A stretch of DNA of 64,000 bases from an uncultured Candidatus Actinomarina sp. (GTDB taxonomy: Bacteria; Actinomycetota; Acidimicrobiia; Actinomarinales; Actinomarinaceae), in assembly GCA_902619825.1 (NCBI GenBank), contig CACNFT010000003.1:74473-138472 (forward strand). Reading direction: 5' to 3'. Under the pieces are notes generated by a model. The model saw only the letters and a list, made by a program, of their open reading frames with translations. It made no database searches and was not told where the DNA came from. Both the position numbers and the translations under genes were made by a program. Position 1 is the first letter of the stretch; the number at the start of each line of letters is the position of its first letter. Of this stretch, positions 10,563-20,574 are shown piece after piece.

Positions 10563-11678
10563 ATTAAAATATCTTATTTTTTTCAGGGTGGTCGCCTTAA
10601 AAGAATTGAGGAGAACAAGCCTTATGCAAAAGAAATGTTTTACGGCTTTCACCATTTCTTAAATAAATACAATAATGTATCTATTAACGAGTTCGATTTA
10701 AACCAATCAAGAATAAGAAGGCTGTTTTTTATTTACATTGAAAAAAATATGAGGTCATTACTAAAACTTCCGCTTTATTGGAGTTTTATAGTTACTAAAA
10801 AACATTTAACTGAATTAAAAGAATCTGATTATGCCATTTTTAGTTCTAATAGAATTGGTTGCTCAGTTCTTCCAATGGTGATTTACCTAAAATTAAAAAA
10901 GCAGAAAATAACTACTCTGTCGTTTGTTCTTGGATTATTTTCTAGAAAGCCTAAATTTAAAATTTTTATACCAATTCAGTCTTGGTATATTAAATCATTT
11001 TTCAAATATATTGATAAATTTATTTTCTTGAGCCAAGGTGAATACGAATATGCATTAAAACATTTTCCAAAGTATAAAAATAAATACTTTCTCTTACCTT
11101 TTGCAGTTGATTTGGAAATTTGGAGCAACAAAGAAAATTTTCAAAGAGAAAAAAACATCTTATTTGTTGGCAATGATGGTTTTCGTGATTATGAACTTGC
11201 AGAAGAATTGTCAAAGCTACTAGAAGATTTCAATTTTGTTTATGTTAGTGAAAATATCAACGAATCAAACTTAAACAATAAAAATTCCGACATAAAAAAT
11301 GGTAGTTGGGGTGAACCATATCTCACTGATATTGATTTAAGAGGTGAATACCAAAAAGCATTTTTAACAATAATTCCACTTAAGAATTCACTTCAGCCCT
11401 CAGGTCAGAGTGTAACACTCCAGTCAATTGCATGTGGAACTCCAGTATTAATTACAAAAACGGAAGGGTTTTGGGATAAAGAAAACTTTATCGACAACGA
11501 AAATATTCATTTTTTAAAAACAAATAATCCACTTTTATGGAAAGATAAAATCTTAAATATTTTTAATATGAGTGATCAAGATTATGAGAATATTTCAAAA
11601 AATGGAAGAAATTTAATTGTTAATAATTATTCATTAGATGAATTTAGTCAACAAATTGAAGAAATTTTGCTTTCATGA
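10563..11678 (+). CDS. GT4-like glycosyltransferase; probable non-canonical ATT start at 10563 (ORF track start is 10635)
   Basis: QPSGQSVTLQSIACGTPVLITKTEGFWD C-terminal motif; upstream in-frame codons read IKISYFFQGGRLKRIEENKPYAKE before the first ATG. Confidence 0.7.
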   Translation: MKISYFFQGGRLKRIEENKPYAKEMFYGFHHFLNKYNNVSINEFDLNQSRIRRLFFIYIEKNMRSLLKLPLYWSFIVTKKHLTELKESDYAIFSSNRIGCSVLPMVIYLKLKKQKITTLSFVLGLFSRKPKFKIFIPIQSWYIKSFFKYIDKFIFLSQGEYEYALKHFPKYKNKYFLLPFAVDLEIWSNKENFQREKNILFVGNDGFRDYELAEELSKLLEDFNFVYVSENINESNLNNKNSDIKNGSWGEPYLTDIDLRGEYQKAFLTIIPLKNSLQPSGQSVTLQSIACGTPVLITKTEGFWDKENFIDNENIHFLKTNNPLLWKDKILNIFNMSDQDYENISKNGRNLIVNNYSLDEFSQQIEEILLS

Positions 11679-12514
11679 AATTATCAATATTTACTACTTA
11701 CACAGATCCTGAAAAAAGAAATGATCCTTGGAAAGAAGCACTTAATTGTTTTAATGATATAGCGGATGAAGTAATAGTAACTGGATCAGATTGGCCTGAA
11801 GAGTTTACATGGTCTCAGATTGGTAAATATTTTCAACAAGGACTCAATGAAAGCACAGGTGACTGGAATATTCGTATGGATATTGATTACTTTTTTCATG
11901 AGAAAGATGTGAATAAATTATATGATTATCTCAGAAAATACAATGACTTTCCAGTATTGTGTTTTCCTCAATATCAATTCTTTACACTAAATAGATATCA
12001 ACTTAAGACAAGACTATGCGTAGCTATAAATAAAAAATTTAAAAATAGAATCAAACTTGATGGAGGCGGAGACTTATGTTTAGCAACTTTTGATGGAAAA
12101 CTCATCACACCAAAACAAATCCCCAATCTTCCTATTCCAATATATCAATATGATTCAACATTCAGAACAATGGAAATTATAAAAAATGATCGTGCAAGAT
12201 TTGCAAGAGCATGGAATAGAGAATTTGGAAGTTTTGGATCGAGAGGAAGTGAAAATCCAGATGATTGTTATGATGCTTGGTTTAGTGATATACAAAAAAA
12301 ATATCCCAAACACGTTCATAAGATAGATTTAAATGATCATCCAAAATATATAATGGAAAAATTAAACTCTTTGGATGAAAATCAGTTTGGTTATAGTGCT
12401 TTTGGATTAAAAAATGATTGGAGTTCAAATCTTAAAAATCGTATGCAGGGAATTAAAGCAAAATATTTAGATACTAAATTAAACAATAAATCTAAAAATT
12501 ATATATCTAGTTAA
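11675..12514 (+). CDS. GT2-like glycosyltransferase
   Basis: FNDIADEVIVTGSDW...STGDWNIRMDIDYFFHEKD. Confidence 0.6.
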   Translation: MKLSIFTTYTDPEKRNDPWKEALNCFNDIADEVIVTGSDWPEEFTWSQIGKYFQQGLNESTGDWNIRMDIDYFFHEKDVNKLYDYLRKYNDFPVLCFPQYQFFTLNRYQLKTRLCVAINKKFKNRIKLDGGGDLCLATFDGKLITPKQIPNLPIPIYQYDSTFRTMEIIKNDRARFARAWNREFGSFGSRGSENPDDCYDAWFSDIQKKYPKHVHKIDLNDHPKYIMEKLNSLDENQFGYSAFGLKNDWSSNLKNRMQGIKAKYLDTKLNNKSKNYISS

Positions 12515-13374
12515 AAGCTTTTATTCTTAAAAAGACCAATGTATCTTGTTTTAGAGCCATCTACCATTTCAAAATTATTTTCAAATAAAAAATTTGTAAC
12601 TTTTCCAATCGTTAATTCAGAATTTTGCCCTCTCTCAGGACCATAATCAACAGAAATATATTCTATTTTTGAAAGTGTTTTTTTTGAACCTTCTAAGATT
12701 TCAAATTCAAATCCCTCAGCTTCTAATTTTAACAGCTTTATTTTTTCAAAATTTAAAGAGTCTATCGTTGTACATTCAACTTTATCCTCTTTAAGACCAT
12801 CCTCAAATTTAATTAATGAACTATTTGCCCCATGAGTATCAATGTAAATAGTTTTTTCCAAATTATCGTTTGATAGCGCTTGGTTATAGGTTTTTGAATT
12901 TGTATTCTGTAAATTTTTATTTAAACACAAAAACACTTTATTATCTGGTTCAAATGCAATATATTGAATTTTTAAATTTTTATAATAAAATGAAAAAAAT
13001 AATTCCCCAACATTTGCTCCACAATCAACAACCAAATCATCTTTTTTAAAATCAATTTTATCTAGACAATAAGATATAAACAAAAAGTCAAAATTTCCTT
13101 TAGGATCTAAAATTACTCTATCAATCCTCTTATTTGGATAATAAATAGTGAAAATATCATCTATTTTTTTTCTATACAATCCATCATCAAACTCTATATT
13201 TGCGTTGGTGAACATTAAATTTATCAACCTAGTATATGTTTTACCATTTGCATGCTTGTTAATTAATCCAACAATCAACCCTTTTATAAAAAGAATAATT
13301 TTTTTTAATTTAGGTATTTTGTTTCTGTCAATTCTGTTGAACATAAAATCAGGTAAATCAATGATGTTTGCCAT
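12511..13374 (-). CDS. FkbM family methyltransferase
   Basis: DLVVDCGANVGELFFSFYYKN...YIAFEPDNKVFLCLNKNL...LKLEAEGFEFEILEGSK. Confidence 0.85.
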   Translation of the reverse strand: MANIIDLPDFMFNRIDRNKIPKLKKIILFIKGLIVGLINKHANGKTYTRLINLMFTNANIEFDDGLYRKKIDDIFTIYYPNKRIDRVILDPKGNFDFLFISYCLDKIDFKKDDLVVDCGANVGELFFSFYYKNLKIQYIAFEPDNKVFLCLNKNLQNTNSKTYNQALSNDNLEKTIYIDTHGANSSLIKFEDGLKEDKVECTTIDSLNFEKIKLLKLEAEGFEFEILEGSKKTLSKIEYISVDYGPERGQNSELTIGKVTNFLFENNFEMVDGSKTRYIGLFKNKSF

Positions 13375-13451
13375 GATTTTAATTTAACACATTTGGATTG
13401 ACTAAAATTAAATTATTTTATAAGTATCTCAATATAGTTATCATATGAATT

Positions 13452-14576
13452 GTGAATATATTAATAGTATTTACTTTTGGATACTCTTTAAAGATTTGGA
13501 AGAACTCAAATATTCTTGAAAGAGAGCTTTCAATATATAAAGACATCAACGAAAAATTTGGAACAAAATTTACTTTTTTGACTTTTGGTGATTCCTCAGA
13601 TGTTGAGTTAATTACTGAAAAAGAAAATTTTTCAGTAATTCCAATTTATGACTATTTAAAAAAACCAAAAACCAAGCTTCTCTCTTTTTTACAATCATTT
13701 ATTGTGCCTTTTAAACTTAAGAATCAATTTAAGGATGTATCTTTGATAAAGCAACATCAAATTTTAGGAGTTTGGATATCAATTATTTTGAAAATATTAC
13801 TCAAAAAACCATTAATTGTAAGAACAGGCTACGACATGCATGCATTCGCAAAACAAGAAAATAAAAAAAAGCATATCCAGTTATTGTATTTTTTGCTAAA
13901 TCAAATCGGCTTATTTTTCGCAGAAATTTTTACAGTCTCAAATACAAATGATTTACAAAACAAAAAAGAAAAGTACTTAGCGAATTCAAATATTGAGTTA
14001 AGAACAAATTGGATTTTTAAAAGTAGATATAACGATTTTGAAGAAAGACATGAAGATGCTGTAGTTTGTGTTGGAAGGTTAGAGTATCAAAAAAACTATT
14101 TTGAGTTGTTTGAAAATTTTAAAGATCTTGATATTGAAATACATATTTATGGTGTTGGATCTCTTGAACATGAGATAAATGAGTATATTAAAAAAAATAA
14201 TAAAAATATCAAATTAATGGGGACAATTAATAATAAAAACTTAAATAATGAACTTAGAAAATACCGATTTTTTGTAACATCATCTTTGTTTGAAGGTAAT
14301 CCAAAATCAGTCATGGAAGCTATGGCCGCAGGATGTGTAGTTTTTGCGTCTAACATTTCGAATCATCAAGATCTTATTACTCATAATAAAAATGGATTCT
14401 TATTTGAACTTGGGTCAGATAATTTAAATCAATTATTTAAAAAACATTTTAGATCACCGGATTATTTGTCAGAAATATCTAGAAATGCATATGAAATTGC
14501 AAATGAAAAGTTTGAATTAAATATTTTAAGTCAAATAGAATATGAAGATTATTTATCTGTTATCAAACCAGCTTAA
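13452..14576 (+). CDS. GT4 glycosyltransferase
   Basis: VVCVGRLEYQKNYFELFENF...VTSSLFEGNPKSVMEAMAAGCVVFAS; GTG start. Confidence 0.88.
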   Translation: MNILIVFTFGYSLKIWKNSNILERELSIYKDINEKFGTKFTFLTFGDSSDVELITEKENFSVIPIYDYLKKPKTKLLSFLQSFIVPFKLKNQFKDVSLIKQHQILGVWISIILKILLKKPLIVRTGYDMHAFAKQENKKKHIQLLYFLLNQIGLFFAEIFTVSNTNDLQNKKEKYLANSNIELRTNWIFKSRYNDFEERHEDAVVCVGRLEYQKNYFELFENFKDLDIEIHIYGVGSLEHEINEYIKKNNKNIKLMGTINNKNLNNELRKYRFFVTSSLFEGNPKSVMEAMAAGCVVFASNISNHQDLITHNKNGFLFELGSDNLNQLFKKHFRSPDYLSEISRNAYEIANEKFELNILSQIEYEDYLSVIKPA

Positions 14577-16361
14577 ATAAATAGCTAGAAAATATAATTT
14601 CCAAAGCCTTTGTGCATTTATTCTTGACTTAAACCTAAACAAATTTTGTATTCTTGAAAAATTTATGTCAAGATTTATTCCTCTAATAACATCTTTTACA
14701 TCATTTGAATTTTCATAAATCCATTTTTCTAGATTGAATACAAAACCCATTTTGTCCCTTGTCAAAAAATCTTGGTCAAAATCATACGATAAATACTTTT
14801 TGAGGATTGATTTATTATATATAGGTGAATTGTCATCAATTTTTGAACCTAAAACAAATTCAATTAATTTATGATCAACAAAAGGCGATCTAACTTCTAA
14901 AGAATTTGCCATTGATGTAGTATCTACCTTTAACATCATCATCTCACTAAGAAAGAACTTATATTCTGTAATCATTATTGATTTAAATTTGTCTGTATGC
15001 TTAGAGAAAAAAGATTTTTCAAATGTATGGTTTGAATTTAAATTCAGAATATCCAAAAAATTTTTATCACTAAAAAAAGAAGCGTACGCATTTATTTTTT
15101 CAGAATTATATTTTTTGAAATTATTTCCTGTACCAAGAAATTTTGGATACACTTTCTCAAGACTATTTGAAATATATTTTTTTGGTTTGTATCTTGACAT
15201 ATATTTTGATCTTTTGTAACCAAAAAGTAGTTCATCTCCTCCATCACCGGATATTGCGACTTTGTAATTTTGCGAAATTTCTTTTGAAATTAAATAGGAT
15301 GGTAAAGTTGAAGGATCAGAATAGGGCTCATCAAATGATTCTATTGACTCTTTTAATTTTCTGTCTAGATTTTTAAATTCAATAATAGAGTTTGTTTGGT
15401 TTGTTCCATATTTTTCTGAAACTTTTAAAAACCATTCGGATTCATCGTATTTTGGATCTGAGTAACCTACCGAGAACGTTGATAAATTTTTTTGAGTGTG
15501 GGATAAGTTTTTTATTATTGAAGACGAATCTATTCCTCCGGATGATAAAGTAGCAATTGGTACATCTGCTTCCAGTCTTTTTGAAACAGCATTAGAAAAT
15601 TTATCAAAAAAAATATCTTCTTTAAAGACTTCATTTTCAATATAATTTTCTATTTCCCAATATTTATATTTTCTTTCAAGTTTAATTTCGTTTGATATAT
15701 CAAACTGAATAATTTCTGCAGGTTGAACCTTATAAATATCCTTAAAAATTGTATTTGGTGAAGGGACAACACCATAATCAAGATAATCTACTAATGAGTT
15801 TTCATTTATATTGATTTGATTTTCTGACAAAGCTAATGGCCTAAGTCCTGATGAGAAGGAAAGATTATAAGAATTAAACTTATAAAAAAGTGGTTTTTGA
15901 CCTACTCTGTCTCTTATTAAATAAACTTTATTTTTGGTTGAATCTAAAAAAGTAATTGCAAATTGTCCTTCAATCTTGTTTATAAAATCTAGACCATAAA
16001 TTGATAACCCATTTAACAGTGTCTCAGTATCGCTATGGCTTGATTTAAATTTTATTCCATTAGACTCCATCTCTTTCCTTAATTGTCGATGGTTGTATAT
16101 CTCTCCATTAAATAAAATTAAATTTTTGTATTCATCTGAAACCATTGGCTGTGAAGCTTGATTGCTTAAATCAATAATCGAAAGTCTATTGAAAAAAGCC
16201 AATATGTTTTTATTATTCTTGCTGTCGGGAAAAATTTTATCAATTTTCTGAAATATGTGTTTTGTTTCATCTGGTCCCCTACATGAAATAACTTCATTGG
16301 ATTCTTTATAAATTTCAAAATTATCGATTTTATCAGATATTTTTCCAATAAATCCACACAT
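14553..16361 (-). CDS. asnB: asparagine synthase (glutamine-hydrolysing)/AsnB-like amidotransferase
   Basis: MCGFIGKI N-terminal Cys nucleophile; LSSGGIDSSSI ATP pyrophosphatase motif; SLEVRSPFVDHKL. Confidence 0.9.
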   Translation of the reverse strand: MCGFIGKISDKIDNFEIYKESNEVISCRGPDETKHIFQKIDKIFPDSKNNKNILAFFNRLSIIDLSNQASQPMVSDEYKNLILFNGEIYNHRQLRKEMESNGIKFKSSHSDTETLLNGLSIYGLDFINKIEGQFAITFLDSTKNKVYLIRDRVGQKPLFYKFNSYNLSFSSGLRPLALSENQININENSLVDYLDYGVVPSPNTIFKDIYKVQPAEIIQFDISNEIKLERKYKYWEIENYIENEVFKEDIFFDKFSNAVSKRLEADVPIATLSSGGIDSSSIIKNLSHTQKNLSTFSVGYSDPKYDESEWFLKVSEKYGTNQTNSIIEFKNLDRKLKESIESFDEPYSDPSTLPSYLISKEISQNYKVAISGDGGDELLFGYKRSKYMSRYKPKKYISNSLEKVYPKFLGTGNNFKKYNSEKINAYASFFSDKNFLDILNLNSNHTFEKSFFSKHTDKFKSIMITEYKFFLSEMMMLKVDTTSMANSLEVRSPFVDHKLIEFVLGSKIDDNSPIYNKSILKKYLSYDFDQDFLTRDKMGFVFNLEKWIYENSNDVKDVIRGINLDINFSRIQNLFRFKSRINAQRLWKLYFLAIYLSWFDNR

Positions 16362-16364
16362 CTT

Positions 16365-17339
16365 TTAAATATTCCTATTTTTATTAAAGATTAGTGTTTT
16401 AAAAAAAATTGAAGTAAAAGAAAGTGGATATTTTAATTCAGATAATTTTCCATCAATAAAAGCATGTTTAAAAGTTTTTAATGAATTTACCTTCCATTTA
16501 TGAATAAGGTGATACTTTTGTTTATATAGTTTTCTATAAATATCTTGATAGATTTCTGCTGTTTTAGACAATATTCCAACAGGGGTCCAAGGTTTATGAC
16601 TTCCTGCAAAATGTACAAAAACATTTTCTTTACAAATATTTTCTAAATCAAATTTTCTCTCTTCGTCACAGTTGTAAAAAAGATTTACAACATAATTGTA
16701 TGATTTTGGTAGTTTTAAATATTTACCATCAAAGAAAGAATTTAAAATATCTTGGTCCCAAAATTGGATATCTTCAGATAAATCGTCAATTAAATTTACT
16801 AATTTTTGATTTATTCCTTTTTCTAACCAATTTTTAAAATTTATTAACATTACTCCAGCGTTGAAATATTCATTATTTGACATATTTAATTTTTGAAATA
16901 ATTTTTCACTATCTGATTTTCTTAGAATTTCAGGATAAGCAGCAATATCAAAATCCTTGTTCTCCATTTCATTTATTAGTTGGTAAACGTATTTTATTGG
17001 ATTATTTGTACAAAAAACATCTGGATCAAGATAGAGTAAAAAGTCAATTTCCTTAGGTAGATATTCATTTATAAACAAGCGATAATACGTAGCCTCAGAA
17101 ACATGCGCTTTATTAAGTTTTGGAAAGTTTTCAATATTTTTAAAAAATTTAAAAACTGAAATCGTATCTATGTTTCGATGATACTTAATTTTTTCAGGTA
17201 AAAAATTAGAATTACTCTCACTTTTATGGATGATATAAATTGAGAGTTTTTCGTCTATATTCTCTAGAAGTGATAATAATGAAACACTTAGCTGATTATT
17301 ATAGTTTTCATCTAAACAATATAAAATATTTATCATCAC
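16365..17339 (-). CDS. GT8 family glycosyltransferase
   Basis: INILYCLDENYNNQLSVSLLSLLEN...LLYLDPDVFC...NAGVMLINFKNW...HFAGSHKPW. Confidence 0.88.
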   Translation of the reverse strand: MMINILYCLDENYNNQLSVSLLSLLENIDEKLSIYIIHKSESNSNFLPEKIKYHRNIDTISVFKFFKNIENFPKLNKAHVSEATYYRLFINEYLPKEIDFLLYLDPDVFCTNNPIKYVYQLINEMENKDFDIAAYPEILRKSDSEKLFQKLNMSNNEYFNAGVMLINFKNWLEKGINQKLVNLIDDLSEDIQFWDQDILNSFFDGKYLKLPKSYNYVVNLFYNCDEERKFDLENICKENVFVHFAGSHKPWTPVGILSKTAEIYQDIYRKLYKQKYHLIHKWKVNSLKTFKHAFIDGKLSELKYPLSFTSIFFKTLIFNKNRNI

Positions 17340-17392
17340 ATTAATGTTAATAAGTTACTTAATAAACTTTTGTTTATTAACATCTATACATA

Positions 17393-17707
17393 ATGGAAAA
17401 TGAAATTGTTATTAAGATTTGTGGTAGCTATCCAATTGATTTCGTAAAAGTAGATATAGAAAATAATCCAAATTTTGTTTTTCAAAATGATCAAGGATTT
17501 GAAACAATAAACGTATTTGATTCTGACGGAAACACTGCATCAGTTAATTCTTTTTTAGAGTGTGAGCATTATGTTTCTGGTGGGTGGGACGTTATTCCAA
17601 TTGAAAGAGCTGAAACTTTTTATTTTGATTTATTTTCAATATTTGCAGTTTTATCAGTAATTGTTGGTTTTATTTTTTCAAAAAAAATAAAGATTATTAA
17701 TGGTTAA
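17393..17707 (+). CDS. small protein, C-terminal TM anchor, unknown function
   Basis: 104 aa; overlaps the next gene by 8 bp (ATGGTTAA). Confidence 0.55.
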   Translation: MENEIVIKICGSYPIDFVKVDIENNPNFVFQNDQGFETINVFDSDGNTASVNSFLECEHYVSGGWDVIPIERAETFYFDLFSIFAVLSVIVGFIFSKKIKIING

Positions 17708-19643
17708 ATTAAAAAATAGATATTTGATTGCTATCAAAGTAGTTTTTCTATTGTTCATAATAATAATACCCTGGTCGATTTCAGATTATGGAGATAATGT
17801 TAGACCTGAGAAAATAACTTCCGATCTTAGATTTTATGAAAGAAACACATGTAGTATTTCGATTAACGAATTTCTTATTTCAAATCCTAATGTGATTTAT
17901 CAAGATCACTATAAAATAAGGTTCAATAACTATTCTTCAATTAAATGCTTTGGACAAATTACTGGTGTTGACCAAATCAATCACGACTTTTACATATCTG
18001 TAGGTTCTAATGTTTTGGTAGGTTTATTTTTACAGACTTCATTTTGGCTTTTGCTAATATCATTTATTAAGAAAGATGAAAATAAATTATCTTTAAAAAT
18101 AAAAGATTTTGTGCCAATATTTGTGATTCCCTTATTTTTAATTTTTGGATTATATTCAGAAATTAGGTTTTACTCAAAAAACCTTTACCTGATTGATCTT
18201 ACTAAATTTGATCATTATTTAAATCTTTATACATACTTCCTGTTTGTAACATTCTTTTCTTATCTGATTTTCCAGAATCGAAAAGAAAATCTGATTTATT
18301 CTGTTCCCTACCTATTTTTATTCATGATGTTGTTTAACGGTTTTAATTTATACCTTCCAGTTATTTTCTTTGCAACCTACGGTCTGAAAGAAATATTGTC
18401 TGGAAAATTATCAAAAATATTTTTAACTATTTTATCCTTATATTCACTTTTTTGGTTATATCAAGCAGCAGGTAACAATTATTATTTAAAACCAGATAAA
18501 GTCAGAGGACTTTCAAGTACTATTTACACTTTTCCTGGAACATTTTATTGGACAGTAATTACTTTTACACTTGTTGTTGGAATTTTCTATTATTTTTCTT
18601 CAAAAAAAGAAAAATTTGATTATAGTTTTCTGATTAAGCCTTTCTTGTTGTCTGGAATAGCAGTATTGATTGTTGGATATTTGAGCTCAGGCAATCCACT
18701 AATAAGATTTATGACATATTATTATTCCGGACTAACAAAGTATCCAACAGATAATCAAAATTTATTTTTGTTAAACGAGTGGGGAGAAAAAGTTGCATGG
18801 AGAGGTATGTTTCCAAGTGCTGAATCAATTGGAGAATTTTATGGACTAATATTGCTTTTGTTAATTTTAAAAATGTTTAGTCATAAACAAATCAGCTATC
18901 TAGAAGCTATTTTTTCCTTATTTTGTATTTTGGGTTTGTATGCATCAAATAATAAGACAGCCTTTTTGTTATTAGCGTTTTGCATTTTATACAAATATAC
19001 TCAACAACTTAAGCCCAATAGAGTCATAAAAATAACATTATCTGGACTATTTCTGTTTCTTCTTATATTTTTCATTAGGCTGGATAATTTGTTACTGGAT
19101 TTTAATTTTACGTCAAATAATATGGTCGGTTTGGGTTACGCATCAGGTTATGAAAATTTTAGATCTTCTTCAATTAATTACTTAAGTAACTTATCTAGTA
19201 ATAATGTTATAAAGTTATTAATTATGATTGTTGGGCAAGTTGGATTCCTTATTAACAGATCAGAGTTATGGGGCCTTTTCCTTGCAAGGTATAATCCTAG
19301 TTTTAGTGAATTCATGTTGGGAACAGGTCCTTACAATCTTGCGAAGCACTATGGAGAGGTTGATATTGTCAACACCAGAAGTTTTCTACTACCTCATTCA
19401 AGTTTTTTAAATCTAATTTTATTTTTTGGTTTTATATTTTTCATTTTTTTCATAGTTTTTGTTTTTAGAAAATTGATTAAATTGAAAAAAATAAACTTTG
19501 ATTTGTATTTAATTAATATTTATATTTTTATTAATTTAATAAAGAGTGATTCCATTTTGTATATATCAACATTAACGACATACCTAGCCATTTTTACTAT
19601 TTGTGTAGCAATAATACAAAAAAAATATTCAAAAGTAATATAG
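17700..19643 (+). CDS. O-antigen polymerase/ligase-like membrane protein
   Basis: 647 aa polytopic; AWRGMFPSAESIGEFYGLIL and periplasmic-loop architecture typical of Wzy/WaaL-like proteins. Confidence 0.6.
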   Translation: MVKLKNRYLIAIKVVFLLFIIIIPWSISDYGDNVRPEKITSDLRFYERNTCSISINEFLISNPNVIYQDHYKIRFNNYSSIKCFGQITGVDQINHDFYISVGSNVLVGLFLQTSFWLLLISFIKKDENKLSLKIKDFVPIFVIPLFLIFGLYSEIRFYSKNLYLIDLTKFDHYLNLYTYFLFVTFFSYLIFQNRKENLIYSVPYLFLFMMLFNGFNLYLPVIFFATYGLKEILSGKLSKIFLTILSLYSLFWLYQAAGNNYYLKPDKVRGLSSTIYTFPGTFYWTVITFTLVVGIFYYFSSKKEKFDYSFLIKPFLLSGIAVLIVGYLSSGNPLIRFMTYYYSGLTKYPTDNQNLFLLNEWGEKVAWRGMFPSAESIGEFYGLILLLLILKMFSHKQISYLEAIFSLFCILGLYASNNKTAFLLLAFCILYKYTQQLKPNRVIKITLSGLFLFLLIFFIRLDNLLLDFNFTSNNMVGLGYASGYENFRSSSINYLSNLSSNNVIKLLIMIVGQVGFLINRSELWGLFLARYNPSFSEFMLGTGPYNLAKHYGEVDIVNTRSFLLPHSSFLNLILFFGFIFFIFFIVFVFRKLIKLKKINFDLYLINIYIFINLIKSDSILYISTLTTYLAIFTICVAIIQKKYSKVI

Positions 19644-19659
19644 GTGTAGTTATTAAATT

Positions 19660-20574
19660 ATGAAAATTTTAGTTTTTGGAAGCAATGGGCTCGTTGGCAA
19701 CTCTCTAAAAAGAAATCTTTCTCAAAATGATAAATATGAATGTATATTTTCAACTAGAGCAGATACAGATTTGTTTTCATTTAAAAAGACCAAAGAAACA
19801 ATAAAAAATTTCATGCCAGATTTAATTATCAATGCAGCAGCCAAAGTAGGTGGAATTTATGCAAATGACACTCAAGGTACTCAATTTTTACTAGATAATT
19901 TAAAAATTAACATCAATATCTTAGAGTCATTAATTGAATATAAGACTATAAAATTAATAAATCTTGGTAGCAGCTGTATTTACCCTTTAAACGCAGAAAA
20001 TCCAATCAGTGAAAAGAGTTTTATGAATGGTACTTTAGAGCCAACTAATTCTCCTTATGCTATGGCAAAGCTAACTGGAATTGAACTTGGTAAAACTTTG
20101 AATAAGGATTTTGGTCATAAAATTATTAATTTAATGCCAACTAATCTTTATGGACCGAATGATAATTTTGATGGTTTAAATAGTCATGTAATTCCTGGTC
20201 TGATTTTTAGAATGAACAAGGCAAAAGAAAATGGAGATGATGAATTTTCGATCTGGGGTACTGGTAAACCATTAAGAGAATTTCTTTATGTAGATGATCT
20301 ATCAGAAGCAATAATATTTATACATGAAAATGACATAGAGGAAGACTTAATAAATGTAGGTAGTGGAATTGAGATTTCTATAAGTAGCTTGGCTAATCAA
20401 ATAAAAAATGTAATTGGATTTGATGGAAAACTTAATTTTGACTCAAATATGCCAGATGGGAATCCAAGAAAACTATTAGATAGTTCTTTAATTAATAATT
20501 TGGGTTGGAAAGCAAAAACAACTCTTGAAGATGGTTTAAATTTAACTTATAACTGGTTTAAAAAAAATATTTAA
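19660..20574 (+). CDS. fcl: GDP-L-fucose synthase
   Basis: VFGSNGLVGNSL...NLGSSCIYPLNAENPISE...SPYAMAKLTGIEL...GPNDNFDGLNSHVIPGLI...REFLYVDDLSEA. Confidence 0.93.
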   Translation: MKILVFGSNGLVGNSLKRNLSQNDKYECIFSTRADTDLFSFKKTKETIKNFMPDLIINAAAKVGGIYANDTQGTQFLLDNLKININILESLIEYKTIKLINLGSSCIYPLNAENPISEKSFMNGTLEPTNSPYAMAKLTGIELGKTLNKDFGHKIINLMPTNLYGPNDNFDGLNSHVIPGLIFRMNKAKENGDDEFSIWGTGKPLREFLYVDDLSEAIIFIHENDIEEDLINVGSGIEISISSLANQIKNVIGFDGKLNFDSNMPDGNPRKLLDSSLINNLGWKAKTTLEDGLNLTYNWFKKNI

